DNA of 64,000 nt from Globisporangium splendens (GCA_006386115.1 VFIW01000028.1:62001-126000); one strand, 5' to 3'. Positions 41,925 through 53,024 are shown, counted from the first letter of the stretch. Notes: a model not told the origin generated them from the letters alone. A program made the numbers and translations.

Positions 41925-43155
41925 GATGCTCTGCTCTCTGCACGACGACAACGACGCGCCTCTTCTGCTCTACGACAGCAAGAACAAGAACAAGCGAACG
42001 GAATACACACACAAAGACAAACCGTCGAACGCCGCGATCTTGACGCTCGTCACCGTGAAGCGATGCTGCCTGTGCGACGCGAGAAGGAATGGCTGGAGAA
42101 AAGCCCGCGGAGGTCTCTCTGTCGCTCTCCCTTTCCCTGGCTGATGCGCGGCGGAAAAGACGCGATGTTTCTCTGAAGCCGCAGGTCTGGTTGTGAGCGG
42201 GCGAGCGAGTGAGCGAGCGGCCCTGTAGGTGGCTTGTCCGTTGGGCGACTGCGCGCCCCCTGCGTCCGCCCGTGACGCTTCATCATATCCGCCAAAATAG
42301 TGGAAAGAGCGCACTGAAAGAGGTGTGTGTGCCATTTCAATGGTACATGCCGATTCGAGGTGGATACATCTGAGCCCTTCGTGTTTATGGGTTGCGGATG
42401 TAAATAAAGTAATCAGGAAGGCAACATGACACGCTAAATAAATCACGAGGAAATCACAAAAGCGAGTGACTAGCGAAAATAAAACCAGATGCTTTTATTG
42501 ACGACACCAAGTATTCACGGATCAAACGTAAATAAATAATCACAAAGGAAAGAACAACCAACTGGAATCGCGAAGAAATCATAACGAAACTGGAAAGATG
42601 GAATTGAGAAAGCACAAAAATTAGGAAACTGAAGCTTCTGGGAAAGCACCATGTCTGCATGCAATGCTTGCACAACTGGAGCTCCCCATGGCGTCTCAGT
42701 GACTGACGTACATCTGGCTATTGATTATGTTTGGTCATATCAACCTCGTCCAAAGAAACACGCTGATATCAACCTCGTGTCATGGCTATCTGTGGAAACA
42801 CACCTGTAGCGAAGTGACACTGTTGGAGCTTTCTTGAAACCACTTTGAGTTACCATGCGTTTACACCTCCAACAACTAGCTCGGGTGTGTTGTACATTTA
42901 CCTGTGCAGCTACAGTGACAGGAGCACACACACGTTGTTTCTACGAGAGAAAGTCCGTGTGCAGTTTTAAATCGACTCGCCTCGTAAATTACGCTTCTTC
43001 TTCTTTTTTTGTTTTCGAGCGACTGGTCCCTCGCTCAGTAAATGTAATTTACACAGCACCACCAGAATCGTCATTTTATCTTCTCCAGAGCTTTTGCCTC
43101 AAATGCCTTCCTTTCTGGCACACTGCTGCTAACGCAATTGCGCTCTACAGCAATC
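41925..43155. other. intergenic region upstream of the Tudor-ARM gene
   Basis: 1.2 kb. The first ~350 bp are GC-rich and open in several frames on both strands without family signatures. From ~42350 the sequence is AT-rich and clearly non-coding. Confidence 0.4.
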
Positions 43156-43413
43156 TCACATTCTGTTTGTCATCAGCTTCCTTTGTTCGAGTCGCCATCC
43201 TACCAGTGCCTTCTGCATTTCCAGCATGCTGTTCTCTACCTGCAACTGCTTGACCTGTCGTCCCAGCAGAGTGAGGTACGCAAGAGGACGAGGACATGCC
43301 TGTGGGTCCAGATGCGCACAGATCGACCGAGTTCGCCACACTGGAACGTCAAGTGGAGGCGCTTCTCCTGTGTACAGCGTGACGCATAGTGTATGGCAGG
43401 TAGCACCACGCAT
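43156..43413 (-). CDS. possible small coiled-coil protein or last exon
   Basis: 85-codon frame with a true ATG (MRGATCHTLCVTLYTGEAPP). The second half has heptad character (LGRQVKQLQVENSMLEMQKA) and ends RLEQRKLMTNRM. It reads like the end of a spliced minus-strand gene, but no upstream exon could be confirmed in 43414-43720. Weak call. Confidence 0.25.
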   Translation of the reverse strand: MRGATCHTLCVTLYTGEAPPLDVPVWRTRSICAHLDPQACPRPLAYLTLLGRQVKQLQVENSMLEMQKALVGWRLEQRKLMTNRM

Positions 43414-43946
43414 CTACTTGTGCCACGTACAGTGAGAGTGGGCTCGCGTTTACGGTCTCAAGACCAGCACCACTGGATCCATCGTGGCAGCTCGGTCTCG
43501 TAGCTGGTCGTGCATTATTATACAATAAGTGCCTCAGACATGCATAGGACAGTATTTTATGTGTGTACCCGCACAGAGAATTGAATGGCCAGCGTCTACT
43601 GACACTACGGCGAATCTTGCGACCAAGTTGTGCCTGGACTTTGCCGTCAGAGAAGCAAACACTGCACCACTGGACGGTTTCCTCTGACCATAAAAAGCTC
43701 TCTTCAAATTCCATATTGCATCACAATATGTGGCGTTATTATTTATCTTTTCGTATGCTGGATCACTTAGTAGAGGCTTTATGTTAAATAAACATGCATC
43801 GCAAGAAACTTGGAGAGAAATACGCGCCTGAGCAGGGCAGCAGAGTGTTGGTCGTCGTGGCTTGTGGTTTCTGTAGCGCCGTCATTTGCAAACAAGCCGC
43901 CAAGGACACAAAGCAGCAGAACAGCAGAACAGAAGACAGGAGCAGA
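43414..43946. other. intergenic region before BolA
   Basis: About 530 bp; a minus-strand frame to 43714 is open but lacks coding signature. It must contain the BolA promoter; no strong initiator seen. Confidence 0.3.
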
Positions 43947-44477
43947 ATGACCGTCGTCACCCCCGCGCACCTGGAAGACAAGATCAAGCAGGTGCCGTAG
44001 TACATGCACAATGCACTTGCGCACCGCTCTACGCTCTTTACCTGTGAGGAAGGTGCTGACGTCCGCGTTCTCTTGTTGCTTCTTTGTAGGAACTTGGAGC
44101 GATCCACGTCGAGGCCGAGGATCTCTCGGATGGCTGCGGAAGCAAGTTCAGCTTGATCGTCGTGCACGATGGTTTTGAAGGTGCGTTGTTGTTATTGCTA
44201 CTGCAGCGTCGTAGCATGCGCGTGCTCGTTCAGTGGACGCTTTGTGTCGCCTTATTCGATTTGCTGCTGCTGGATATGAAAATCTGAAAATGACACATGG
44301 TTTGAATGCGCTGTAGGTCAATCATTGTTGGAACGTCAACGTCGCGTGAATGAGGTGCTGAAGGTGGAGATGACGCGCATCCACGCGCTGCAGATGAAGA
44401 CCTGGACGCGTGCGCAATACGAACAGAAGACACAGAAGAGCGTACCATCGACTAGCCAATCCGCCGGCGAAAACTAA
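43947..44477 (+). CDS. BolA-family protein (BOLA2 type)
   Basis: Three exons: 43947-43991, 44090-44180 and 44317-44477, joined in phase (98- and 136-bp introns). The 98-residue product has the BolA core: KIKQ|ELGAIHVEAEDLSDGCGSKF, then SLIVVHDGFEG|QSLLERQRRVNEVLKVEM, then TRIHALQMKTWTRAQYEQKT. The Cys in DGCG and the His in RIHALQMKTW are the residues that bridge [2Fe-2S] clusters with monothiol glutaredoxins in BOLA2-type proteins. It probably works with Grx3/4 in cytosolic iron-sulfur trafficking and iron sensing. There is no targeting peptide, which favours the cytosolic/nuclear BOLA2 class over mitochondrial BOLA1/3. Confidence 0.92.
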
Positions 44478-45013
44478 AACACACTCGAACGATATAAGAG
44501 AAACAAGATACTGCCTGGAGGAAGAAAATGAGCCAAGATTGTATATGAAGACAAGAAAAGAGGATTCTAATTGATTTGATTCTTGATTCGAATGCTTGCG
44601 AAGATGTACGAAGAAACGTCTGGTCTTGATCGAATTGTTTAACAACTAAAGGTGGTAGCGCCTTAGTCGAAAAGCTTTGAGACTTTGCTGACCATACGAT
44701 TTTCGATGAGCAGGGAAACAAGCTCAGTTTGCTTCGTGCCGAAGCGACAGTTAGAACGGGACACCACGGCGACTTGGTGGTCGAGCACCATGCTTTCCAC
44801 AGCGTAATCTGGAGATTACGCTGTGCTGACACCTCTTGTCTTCAGTAAGTGGATACGAGCAGTCTATTGTGCATTAGGAATTCATGACAAGAAATGCGCA
44901 TGCAGATAAGAAAAAATGTGTTCTCACATGACTGCAACGGTGAGAAAGAAAGATACTCTTTTATGAAAATGCTTGTAAGGGTGTGCTCAATTTTACTAAT
45001 TGCGTATTTGCGC
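44478..45013. other. convergent intergenic region
   Basis: 536 bp, AT-rich, between the 3' ends of BolA and of the kinesin remnant. It contains one perfect palindrome (listed separately) and no gene. Confidence 0.4.
44798..44825. repeat. perfect palindrome, 13-bp arms
   Basis: CACAGCGTAATCT and its exact complement separated by GG, between two converging genes. Confidence 0.85.
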
Positions 45014-46882
45014 TCACTTGGTGTACTCTCCGTGTATCTCCATCGGGGCTGCAAGTTCGTCTAGCGTAGCGTCTTGCGCGAGTCGCGCCAACAGCGGCAC
45101 TCGATGCGATGTCTCGAAGCCGTTGACGATCCACGGCGAAAAGCTTTGGCGCGACGGCTGCGACTGCGACATACTGCTGCCGCTGCTTCCACCGAAAGAA
45201 GTGGACGATGGCGCAATGGGCTTGACGATCGGACGCAGCATTTTGGCTTGCAACGGGGAAGGCGAGGAGCATCGGGTCACTTTCTCGGAAAGTTTGATCT
45301 CCACTTCGCTCGGACTTGGCGTCCGCGTTGATTTGTACATGCTCTCAAAGCCTCGCCAGAGACCAAATGGACTGCTTCCTGCTCCGAGCGGGTCCTGGTC
45401 TGGCTCAGGGAACAGCACGGATGGCAAGCTCGACGACGAGGGTAAGAGCGACGATGAAGAAGACGACAGTGCAGACGAACTGGCAGGTGACACCGGCACA
45501 GCAGAGCGAATCGGCGAGGTACCACCACCTGCGCCATGATTGCGATGCATCCGATGTGCGTCTCCTGGTTGCTCAGTCGCGTCTCGCATGCGCGGTTCTT
45601 CATCTCGAGCTGGTTGCACGTCACGGTGCTCAAGTTGGCCTGGAACTCGAACTCCTCGATGCGCGTCTTGAGCTTGGCGTTTTCGATCACGATCGCGTAC
45701 GTCTCACCGTCCAACGACTGCTTTGTACTCTCGGTCAAGTAATGCAACTGGAGCTTCAGCTCGACGATCTGGCGCGAAAGTGCCTCAGCGTCGACGCGAT
45801 GCACACAGGGAGTGGCGTCCGTGTTACTCGCGCAAGCTTCGAGCAATTGCCCGCTCGAGGAAGACAACGACGTCGACACCAGACTGCTGAGGTTACCTGC
45901 GACGTACTAATCTCCTCGGGTGTTCACTTGCGCAGCACAGAAACCGTGTGTCGTTGGACTGTGCTCCGACGATTTCGTGCCATCACTTGGCTCGATGAGC
46001 TCAAGTTCCGGACGCGCATCCAGTGACTGCTGCCACTTATCGCTTTGCAAATCTTGAGTCCACCGGCAACGGACGATGCCGAGGACGTCACAGTGTTGGA
46101 CGAGCTGCCATTGCCAGCAGAAGACGCGAGTAAATCGCAGATCTGCTCCATGTAAATCTCCACAAAAGAGACCGTGAGCTCAATGGTGTCTCCACTAGCG
46201 GGACTCGTTATGGTTCGTGCTTTCTCGGCTTCCTTGTAGAGACCTTTGACGACGCGCGAGATGATCCCGCCTTCTTCCTCAGATTTCACCAGCACGCCGT
46301 CTTTCGGTCCCAGGATCGTGTGCGTCTTGCCCGAACCGGTTTGGCCGTACGCGAAAATGGTGCTGCAGCAACAAGAAAAAGAGTGAGCGAGAGGCATGGG
46401 GCTTGGTCAAAGCAACTACTGCTACGCACCAGTTGTATCCCTGCAGGAACTCCGACACAAGCGGCTTGGCCGTGTGCTCGTACACTTCTTCCTGGGTCGC
46501 GTCGACGTCAAAGACGCGGTCAAACGTGCAGCGGATCTCATCCACGTCGCAGCGCTCGTTGCGCAGGAAAATCGTGCGCCCGTCGACGACGTCGAGCTTA
46601 TAGGGGCAACAGCGCACACACAACACACATTATCAGTTGCATTGCTGCAGACAGACAGCACTCGTCGTTCACTCCATACCATTCGGTTGCGCCTTCGCGT
46701 TTCTCGAGCTGGTTTTGCTGCCGAAGCCGGCAAAACACCTTGATGCTCGTGGCTTCAGTGGTGGTCCCAGCACCGCCATTGGGTGGCAGGAACGCGGTCA
46801 TGGAGGAGGACGTCGTCGAGGGAGAGCCATTCACTGTCATCGTTCGGCCGCTCTCGGTCATGGAGAAGGAGGCGAATGGCAT
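45014..46882 (-). pseudogene. kinesin with internal motor-domain loss and tail frameshift
   Basis: Starts with ATG at 46882 (MPFASFSMTESGRTMTVNGS), then the motor: SIKVFCRLRQQNQLEK in exon 1, LDVVDGRTIFLRNERCDVDE to FLQGYN in exon 2, and TIFAYGQTGSGKTHTILGP (intact P-loop) to VSFVEIYMEQICDLL in exon 3 (intron 46363-46429, joining as GYNCTIFAYGQTGSGKT). After GGLKICK the motor stops at 45924. Switch I (SSRSH), switch II (DLAGSE) and the remaining ~170 residues are absent from every minus frame. Only ~45 bp later a stalk begins (coiled coil RQIVELKLQLHYLTESTKQS to TCNQLEMKNRACETRLSNQE). This frame shifts near 45521-45535 (one missing base) into a Ser/Pro-rich tail ending at 45014. The junction of exons 1 and 2 (between ~46680 and 46596) could not be phased. 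ATP binding might survive, motility could not. Confidence 0.7.
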
Positions 46883-47293
46883 GTGGAGCTCAGTGGTTGT
46901 TTCTTAAACGCCAGCCACGACACGCACGCATGAGCGCTTGCTTCTATAACTGGCCAGAGGGCGTCACGCACGCACACACCATCTCATATCTGAACGAGCT
47001 GACGCGCATGTATTTTAGGAAGCGCGCTCCCTATAATTGGACGATAACAAGAAGCATGCTGATGCTGTCTTGCTGCATTTTCGCCCTTGATGACACTCGT
47101 TGAGCTCTTCATGATTCTATTGGCTATAAACATCTCCATCCCGACCAATAGAGAGTTCTAATTGGTTCAAACTGGGTGCTGTGCTTTTGGCGGCAATTGC
47201 TTTGCTGTTTTGCCTTTTTGGCGGGAACACTCTCTCGATCAACCCAACCAGCACGACAAAGAGACATCTGACAGCACCATATCACAAGAGACG
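46883..47293. other. divergent promoter region (kinesin remnant / UNG)
   Basis: 411 bp without a supported gene. The UNG frame is open upstream to 47162 but has no ATG before 47294. Confidence 0.4.
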
Positions 47294-48391
47294 ATGGCAG
47301 GTTCACACGACATCCGCTCGTTCTTTGGCGGCGCGCCGGCCAAGAAAAAGCAAAAGCTGACCGACACCAGCGCAGAGACAGAGACCGTGACGGTGGCGGT
47401 GGTCGCTACTGAGGAGACGCAGACGGCAGCCGATGAACCCAAAGCTGCTGATAACCAACAAGAAAACAGCGACGAGCCGGCCGTCACGACCGAAGCTGCT
47501 GTTGCTGTTGCGACTGCGGATGGTGATGCTGATGGCGATGACGCTGCTCCATTGACGCACAGCTTCCAGAACCTCAAGCGCAACATCAAAGTGCTCATGC
47601 ACGCGTCGTGGTACGAGCAGCTGGAAAACGAGTTTGCGCGTCCGTATTTCACCGCACTGACTTCTTTCCTCACTAAAGAAGCGAACAGGTACGAAGAGCG
47701 TTTGCACACAACTAGCATCTACTGGATAATGGTGTGCTGTGTAATGACTGACTGGGCATTCCATTATGCTCCTGCTATGATATGTTGCGTTATAATTGGT
47801 GGCTGGTACAGCAAGAAGATCATCTACCCGCCGCCGCAAGACGTGTTCTCGGCGCTTCGCGATTGCAGCTTTACCAGTCTGAAAGTGGTGATCCTGGGCC
47901 AAGATCCGTACCATGGACCAGAGCAGGCGCACGGACTGAGCTTCTCGGTGCGTCGCGGGATTCCGCTACCGCCGAGTCTGAGGAACATCTACAAGGAGGC
48001 GATGAGCGACGTCAAGATTAGCAAGCCGACCCACGGTTGCCTCTCGTCGTGGAGCCAGCAGGGCGTGTTGCTGCTCAACACCGTGCTCACGGTGCGCAAG
48101 GCCGAGCCGAACTCGCACAAGAAGCAGGGCTGGGAGACGCTCACGGACGCCATCATCCAGCGCATCAACAACAACACGTCGAACGTCGTGTTCCTGCTCT
48201 GGGGCAAGCCCGCGCAGGAAAAAGGCGCCATCATCAACACCAAGAAGCACCTGGTCGTCAAGTCGTCGCATCCGTCGCCGCTCGGCGCGACAAAGACGAA
48301 TGCGCCATTCATCGGCTCGAAATGCTTCTCCAAGGCCAACAAGTACCTGATCGCGCACGGCAAAGACCCGATCGATTGGAACGTGCTCTGA
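47294..48391 (+). CDS. UNG: uracil-DNA glycosylase, family 1
   Basis: ATG at 47294 (MAGSHDIRSFFGGAPAKKKQ). Exons 47294-47688 and 47812-48391; the 123-bp intron (GTACGA...GTACAG) has no stop and keeps frame, so an unspliced reading inserts 41 hydrophobic residues between FLTKEAN and KKIIYPPPQDVF, where UNG has none. The catalytic domain is complete: GQDPYHG (general base Asp), PPSLRNIYKE, LLLNTVLTVRKAEPNSH, LLWGKPAQ and the DNA-intercalation loop SSHPSPLGA. It excises uracil from DNA to start base-excision repair. The N terminus has a PIP-box-like RSFF (PCNA contact, lacking the usual Gln) followed by a basic NLS-like stretch, which suggests the nuclear form. Confidence 0.93.
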   Translation: MAGSHDIRSFFGGAPAKKKQKLTDTSAETETVTVAVVATEETQTAADEPKAADNQQENSDEPAVTTEAAVAVATADGDADGDDAAPLTHSFQNLKRNIKVLMHASWYEQLENEFARPYFTALTSFLTKEANRYEERLHTTSIYWIMVCCVMTDWAFHYAPAMICCVIIGGWYSKKIIYPPPQDVFSALRDCSFTSLKVVILGQDPYHGPEQAHGLSFSVRRGIPLPPSLRNIYKEAMSDVKISKPTHGCLSSWSQQGVLLLNTVLTVRKAEPNSHKKQGWETLTDAIIQRINNNTSNVVFLLWGKPAQEKGAIINTKKHLVVKSSHPSPLGATKTNAPFIGSKCFSKANKYLIAHGKDPIDWNVL

Positions 48392-48489
48392 TGATGTGTC
48401 TGGTTACTTGTAATACAAATGGCTCCGCTGTCGTGTTGATATTATATATAAATGCGCCTTCTCTCTATCATTTACAGCTCGCTCGCTAC

Positions 48490-49903
48490 CTACACTATCA
48501 TCATCTTGGAGGAATGCGTTCGCAACTTGGACGTCTGTTTGTGGCTCCACGCGCGCAGCTCCGCGAGCGTCAATGGCGAGTTGCGTCGCGACAGGAACGC
48601 GACTAACCGGAGCCGCGTCTCGTACAGCGCTTCCCTGAAGTGCATCAGGTTCGTCGTTGGATCTCGAAACAGTTTCTGCTTCCACACCGCGTCCAGCACA
48701 ATCATCGAGTGCATGAACAGTTGCGCTAACGCCGCTTCCACGGGCCATTCTGCAAACGAATGTTGGTTGGACGACGCAGCGCCGCACGTATCGTTGAGAA
48801 TCGAGATGAAGCCTTTGAGCTCGGGTCGAGGTCGGCTCGGTTGGGACGTCTCCAGCTCGGCATTGTCCGTGCCGCAGCAGGGGCACACGAGCGGCAACGG
48901 GTCTTTCAGATTGAGATGCACCAGCAGGATCTCAATCATGTTCAACGCGCACAAGCACACAGGAAAGCGGTTCTCACGTATCATGCGCTGAAGTAGGACA
49001 ACAACAAAACAGTTAGCTCTTTAATTAAAAGCTCCAGTCCACACAAAGGCTGCGTACTTTAAACTCGTCATTGTGATGATCCGAAAAGTACAACAGCATT
49101 TTCAACGCCAACCGCCCCGACGCTCTTAGGTCCGAACCTGGATCGTCATTCTGTAACAAAGAGCAGCCACGGAGTAAGTTTCAACAAACAGAGAGAAAGA
49201 GAATACAGGTTGCATGCTGCAATGTGGTAATACCTGGAAACCGACATCACGCCAGCGCAGGTTCACGCGGCCTTCGTACGGCAGCATCGGGAAGAGACCG
49301 TTCCACAGGTGGTGAAGCATTTCTTCATCATCTGCGCAAGGCACACATAGTTCAAGCATTAATAAGGCATCCACATTAAATCGATATTGTGTCTCTATAC
49401 ACATTCACACACTCACCTGGCATGGCAGGGTCAAGCAACTCGCGCGCCTTTTGCCGAATGTAGTAGATCTCGCCCATCTGCGCGGACGTCGCAAAGTCGT
49501 CGTAGTCCATGATCCGCTCGGGGAAGATCCACTTCCAGCAGAACCACTCCGTACAATTGAGCATCTCACTGCACACGTTTCTGTCTCTGCTCGGTTTCTC
49601 GATCTCGTAATCGTTTCCAAACCCATTACGGTTGTACTTTGAGTCGTGATGATGATGATGATGATGGTACCCGTTGTTCTTCGTGGGGCTCGCGAACGGA
49701 CCGCCGCTACCGAAGCTGTCCTGCCCGCTGCTGTCGCTCGTGACGGACGACGTCGGCGGAAACAGCCGCGACAGGCAATCTGCAGATGGATCGGTCAGTG
49801 AGCCATTGCGCGCGGCGCCGTTGGTCCCGCGACGGTGGTGCTTCTGGTGGTGGGACTCGTAGCCGTCGCACTCTTTCTCGAGCAAGGGTCGAGACGCGTC
49901 CAT
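48490..49903 (-). CDS. ELMO/CED-12 domain protein
   Basis: Four exons: 49903-49417, 49331-49234, 49150-49058 and 48987-48490; phases agree and give 391 residues. The N-terminal ~110 residues are disordered with a run of seven histidines. The ELMO domain follows: IYYIRQKARELLDPAMP|DDEE, then MLHHLWNGLFPMLPYEGRVN, WRDVGFQ|NDDPGSDLRASGRL, LKMLLYFSDHHNDEFK|RMIR, FPVCLCALNMIEILLVHLNL, ending in a helical C terminus. It carries the GAP-like Arg in 'D-P-x-x-D-L-R'. ELMOD proteins regulate Arl/Arf GTPases or act with DOCK exchange factors; which applies here cannot be told. Exon 4's CPCCG motif is not part of the standard domain. Confidence 0.88.
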
Positions 49904-51809
49904 CGCAGGTGTGTGCACGTGCGTATGAAGAGAGGCAGAAGGCGGTCGGGCGGAGTGAATTAGAGGCAAGAGAGAGCGAATCGATGGACGGAGAGAGGCG
50001 CTTGCTTGTGTGCCGCTGCTTCTTTGTCTTCCGCCGCTTTGTGAGATTCCTTCCAAACGTCACACATTCTTTCACTTGGGCTGATATATTGGCGGACGGG
50101 TTCTCATTGGCCTAAAATCGGTTAGAATGTGATCCATTACTGTTGATGATTGACAATATGCTCTTGATTGCATGTGACAAGCTGCTTGCAATCTTCATCT
50201 TGATCAGGTCGGTTAAATGTTCTAATACCGTTCGCATCTACTGCCCTGCTCGTGATGCGGAACATGCTGGCAACGACCAACTTTGGGATGCCGGTTGATT
50301 ATTCTAACGCTCGCATCTGACAGAGTGGGTTTCCATTGCAAGCGATGTTTATGTTGGTTTTGGAATAACGAGCAAACAACAAAGCGAACTTCCTGGACAC
50401 TCCGTTGAAAGGTCAAAAAACGAAATGGAGCCAAATGATAGAGGGTGACAACGGTTCGGATAGCTTCGTTTCGTGGCTTGCATGTTATCCAAGGGCGGGC
50501 ATCTCCATCAAGCCCATTTTTCTTTTTGGAACTGAGTTCAACTCGGGATCTTCTAGATTATTTTCTTTCAGCTCCATCGTATTATGAAGCTATTGCGTGG
50601 ACGAAGCGGCATGACGAGGGAGTGTGTGCGCGCCATGATAACACTGCAAAACAGCGTCACATGCGCGATGAGCAACTCCAGACCCGAGATCATCACCACA
50701 GTGTGGATTGATTAGTGTCGGAAGTTCGACTGTGCTAACAACAGGCGTTCCTGGAAACCGGCTGCCGGTCATGTTGCGAACGGTTTCGTTTGTGCGTTTG
50801 CGCCGTTTGCAGGCTCGCGCAACGCATAATCGAAACGTTTGCTTTCTTGGTTGTGAGTCAGTCAGTCAGTCCACTCTTGTCGCGTGGCGGACACGAATGA
50901 ACAGAAAGCCAGAACAACGGAGCGAAATGGCTTAACTTTTGTTGTTGTTTTTTGTTGGATTGCTGCGCGAAAGCGACGGGGAGAGGATTTGAAACGACAT
51001 TTTCGTCCGAAAGGATGCAAGCGCGTTAAGCAACAGGTCGAGGTGTGCCACCGACATCATCATCAACAACAACAACAGCAGCAAGTTGACGCCTTCTGCA
51101 TTAAGTCAACACGGACGATCGATAGATCACCAAGACGATGAAGAGAGGTACGGTACCTAACTTTTTTCGCCTGCCTCCGGTTGCACTTGGCTGAGGAGTC
51201 CGGCTTTCTGTCGCAGCAAAAACGACCAACCGAACGTGTGTCGCGATCCGATGAATCCACAGAACCAGCGACGGTTTCAACGCTACGATCACCTGTCATC
51301 GTCCCATCGCGCTGAAACGATGACGTATCCGCTCACAGGGGTGGACGGTTTGCAAAACGGAAGCACGCAAAAAAGAAGCTTCCACGAGCCAGCCACACCT
51401 ACGGTACCAACCAAAAGTATTGGATGAGAACAAGATCTGATCGGATCATGCCTGGAAAAAGGGCTCTTATCTGCAAATCCAAAGAGTTTCCCAATACTAC
51501 AGTAGAAAAAATAGATGCTCGCCGTGTTTCGGTGCCATCATTTCCAATCCAAAGACGGTTTCACGGTAAAAGCATGCTTCGAATGCAGATTATGGATCGC
51601 AAAAGTTCGAAAAGAACGACAATCTTGACAACACGAATTTGCTTTATTCGCACGACACATAACCACGCTGCTCGACACGCACACAGGAACAGAGGAATCC
51701 AGACTCGTTTGGCGCTTTACCTTCCTTCTTCAATGTTGAACTCCACGTATTCCAATGGGGACAAATATCTTAGTATAATACACTGCTTTGCTCTGCTCTA
51801 CGGCGCTTC
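49904..51809. other. 1.9-kb intergenic region
   Basis: No supported gene. Contains short microsatellites (GTCAG repeats near 50861; a CAT/CAA/CAG tract near 51057-51083 that would read as a His/Gln run). Frames on both strands are short and without family signatures. Confidence 0.4.
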
Positions 51810-53024
51810 CTACAACACGATCTCGCTCACGTCCGTGGCCGAGGCATCCGAGTGTTCGCCCTGCGATACGGCGGCGTCCACGTCTTTTGTCTTTGGAGAC
51901 GACTTGGTCATCTTCTTAACGCTCTTCGCTTCCTCTTGCTGCGCTTGTGTGTCGCTGTCGATCGGGATCAGACTGAACTCGACGTTGCTCGGCTTGCCCT
52001 TGTCGTCCGTGATCACCGACACCATCAGGTTCAGTGGCGCCACGCCGTTCGCAGTCGTGGCCTCGACCATCTCGCTCGTCGACTTCTTGCCCTCACTCGC
52101 GCGCTTCATAATACTATCTAACTGCTGCTCGTTCACGCACAGGAACGACTTGAGGTTGCCCTTCTTCTTCAACGACGCATCGCTTTGGCCAGTGTGCTTG
52201 ACAAACGCGTTGTTGAACGTCACAGGCTGCATGTTGAGATCCACGACCACACGAGGCGTCGTCGTCTTCTGGAAACACCCCTTCACCACCTTGTCCGCGC
52301 TCGACGCGTTCTTGAGCGACTGCTGTCGGAAGTTCTCGGCTTCCTTCTCGGCGCGCTCGGCTTTTTGCTTGGCGATCAACAGGTTGCTACGGAGCATCTC
52401 AATGTAGTGCGCGGCGTTGTCCAGAATCGACTGCTTGTTCTTCTTCGTTTGCACGCCGGCCTCATCGAGCACCTCCTTGAGTTGGTTGATACGATCGTTG
52501 AGCTTGAACATGCGCTTCTTCTCCTTCAAGTTGAGATCTTCGCGGGAGCGTTTGGTGCCCGACGTCGACGATGGCGTCACCCCCGAGCTGCTCGACGCGT
52601 AGTCATAGTCCGACGACACATGCAACATCTGCGCACCAAGTGGGGGGTAGTACTGGGCACCGTTCGCGTGCACATTCATCATCAGCGGCTCGTGGTCAAA
52701 GTCGGTGGCGCGACGGTGCTGTGGGGTCATCGCGTGCTGCGGCGTCATCGTATGCTGAGGGGTCATGGCGTGTTGCGGCGTCATCGCGTGCTGCGGCGTC
52801 ATGTGGTGGTGGTGCGGCGTGCCATGCTGCACCATGTGCTGGTACTGGTCCATGGCGGCCATGTGCGTGTTCATGGCGGTCATGGTCGGGTGGTGCGACT
52901 CCATCATGAAGAGCTTGGGACGTTCACCACTGTGGTGCGCCGGCGGCAACTGGTGCGCGTAGCTCGGGCCGGCGTTGCCATGAGAGGACGGGGAGTAGCC
53001 AAATTCGTTTGGTGGGGCCATCAT
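51810..53024 (-). CDS. bHLH transcription regulator with PAS-like segment
   Basis: 404-residue single-exon protein from the ATG at 53024 (a second ATG follows directly). Residues 1-135 are His/Met/Pro-rich and include five MTPQHA-type hexapeptides. Residues ~165-220 are a bHLH domain: basic part KRSREDLNLKEKKRMFKLND, helix 1 RINQLKEVLDEAG, loop QTKKNKQS, helix 2 ILDNAAHYIEMLRSNLLIAK, continuing as a coiled coil (QKAERAEKEAENFRQ). Next comes a PAS-like or beta-rich segment (GCFQKTTTPRVVVDLNMQPV). The C terminus is acidic/Ser-rich. Basic residues suitable for E-box binding are present (Glu of the basic region in LKEKKR). A family of such bHLH proteins exists in oomycetes; targets unknown. Confidence 0.85.
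   Translation of the reverse strand: MMAPPNEFGYSPSSHGNAGPSYAHQLPPAHHSGERPKLFMMESHHPTMTAMNTHMAAMDQYQHMVQHGTPHHHHMTPQHAMTPQHAMTPQHTMTPQHAMTPQHRRATDFDHEPLMMNVHANGAQYYPPLGAQMLHVSSDYDYASSSSGVTPSSTSGTKRSREDLNLKEKKRMFKLNDRINQLKEVLDEAGVQTKKNKQSILDNAAHYIEMLRSNLLIAKQKAERAEKEAENFRQQSLKNASSADKVVKGCFQKTTTPRVVVDLNMQPVTFNNAFVKHTGQSDASLKKKGNLKSFLCVNEQQLDSIMKRASEGKKSTSEMVEATTANGVAPLNLMVSVITDDKGKPSNVEFSLIPIDSDTQAQQEEAKSVKKMTKSSPKTKDVDAAVSQGEHSDASATDVSEIVL
52716..52802 (-). repeat. 18-bp tandem repeat encoding MTPQHA units
   Basis: Five consecutive hexapeptides (MTPQHA three times, one MTPQHT and a final MTPQH) in the N-terminal region of the bHLH protein. The DNA units are similar but not identical, so the repeat is not brand new. 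Confidence 0.85.

Noticed and set aside
41904..42176. Plus-strand ORF rich in Arg/Gln/Glu
   Set aside because: Overlaps the promoter and first exon of the Tudor-ARM gene on the other strand; composition reflects GC-rich repeats.
51424..52407. 327-codon plus-strand ORF
   Set aside because: Opposite the bHLH gene; composition and motifs support the minus-strand frame only.
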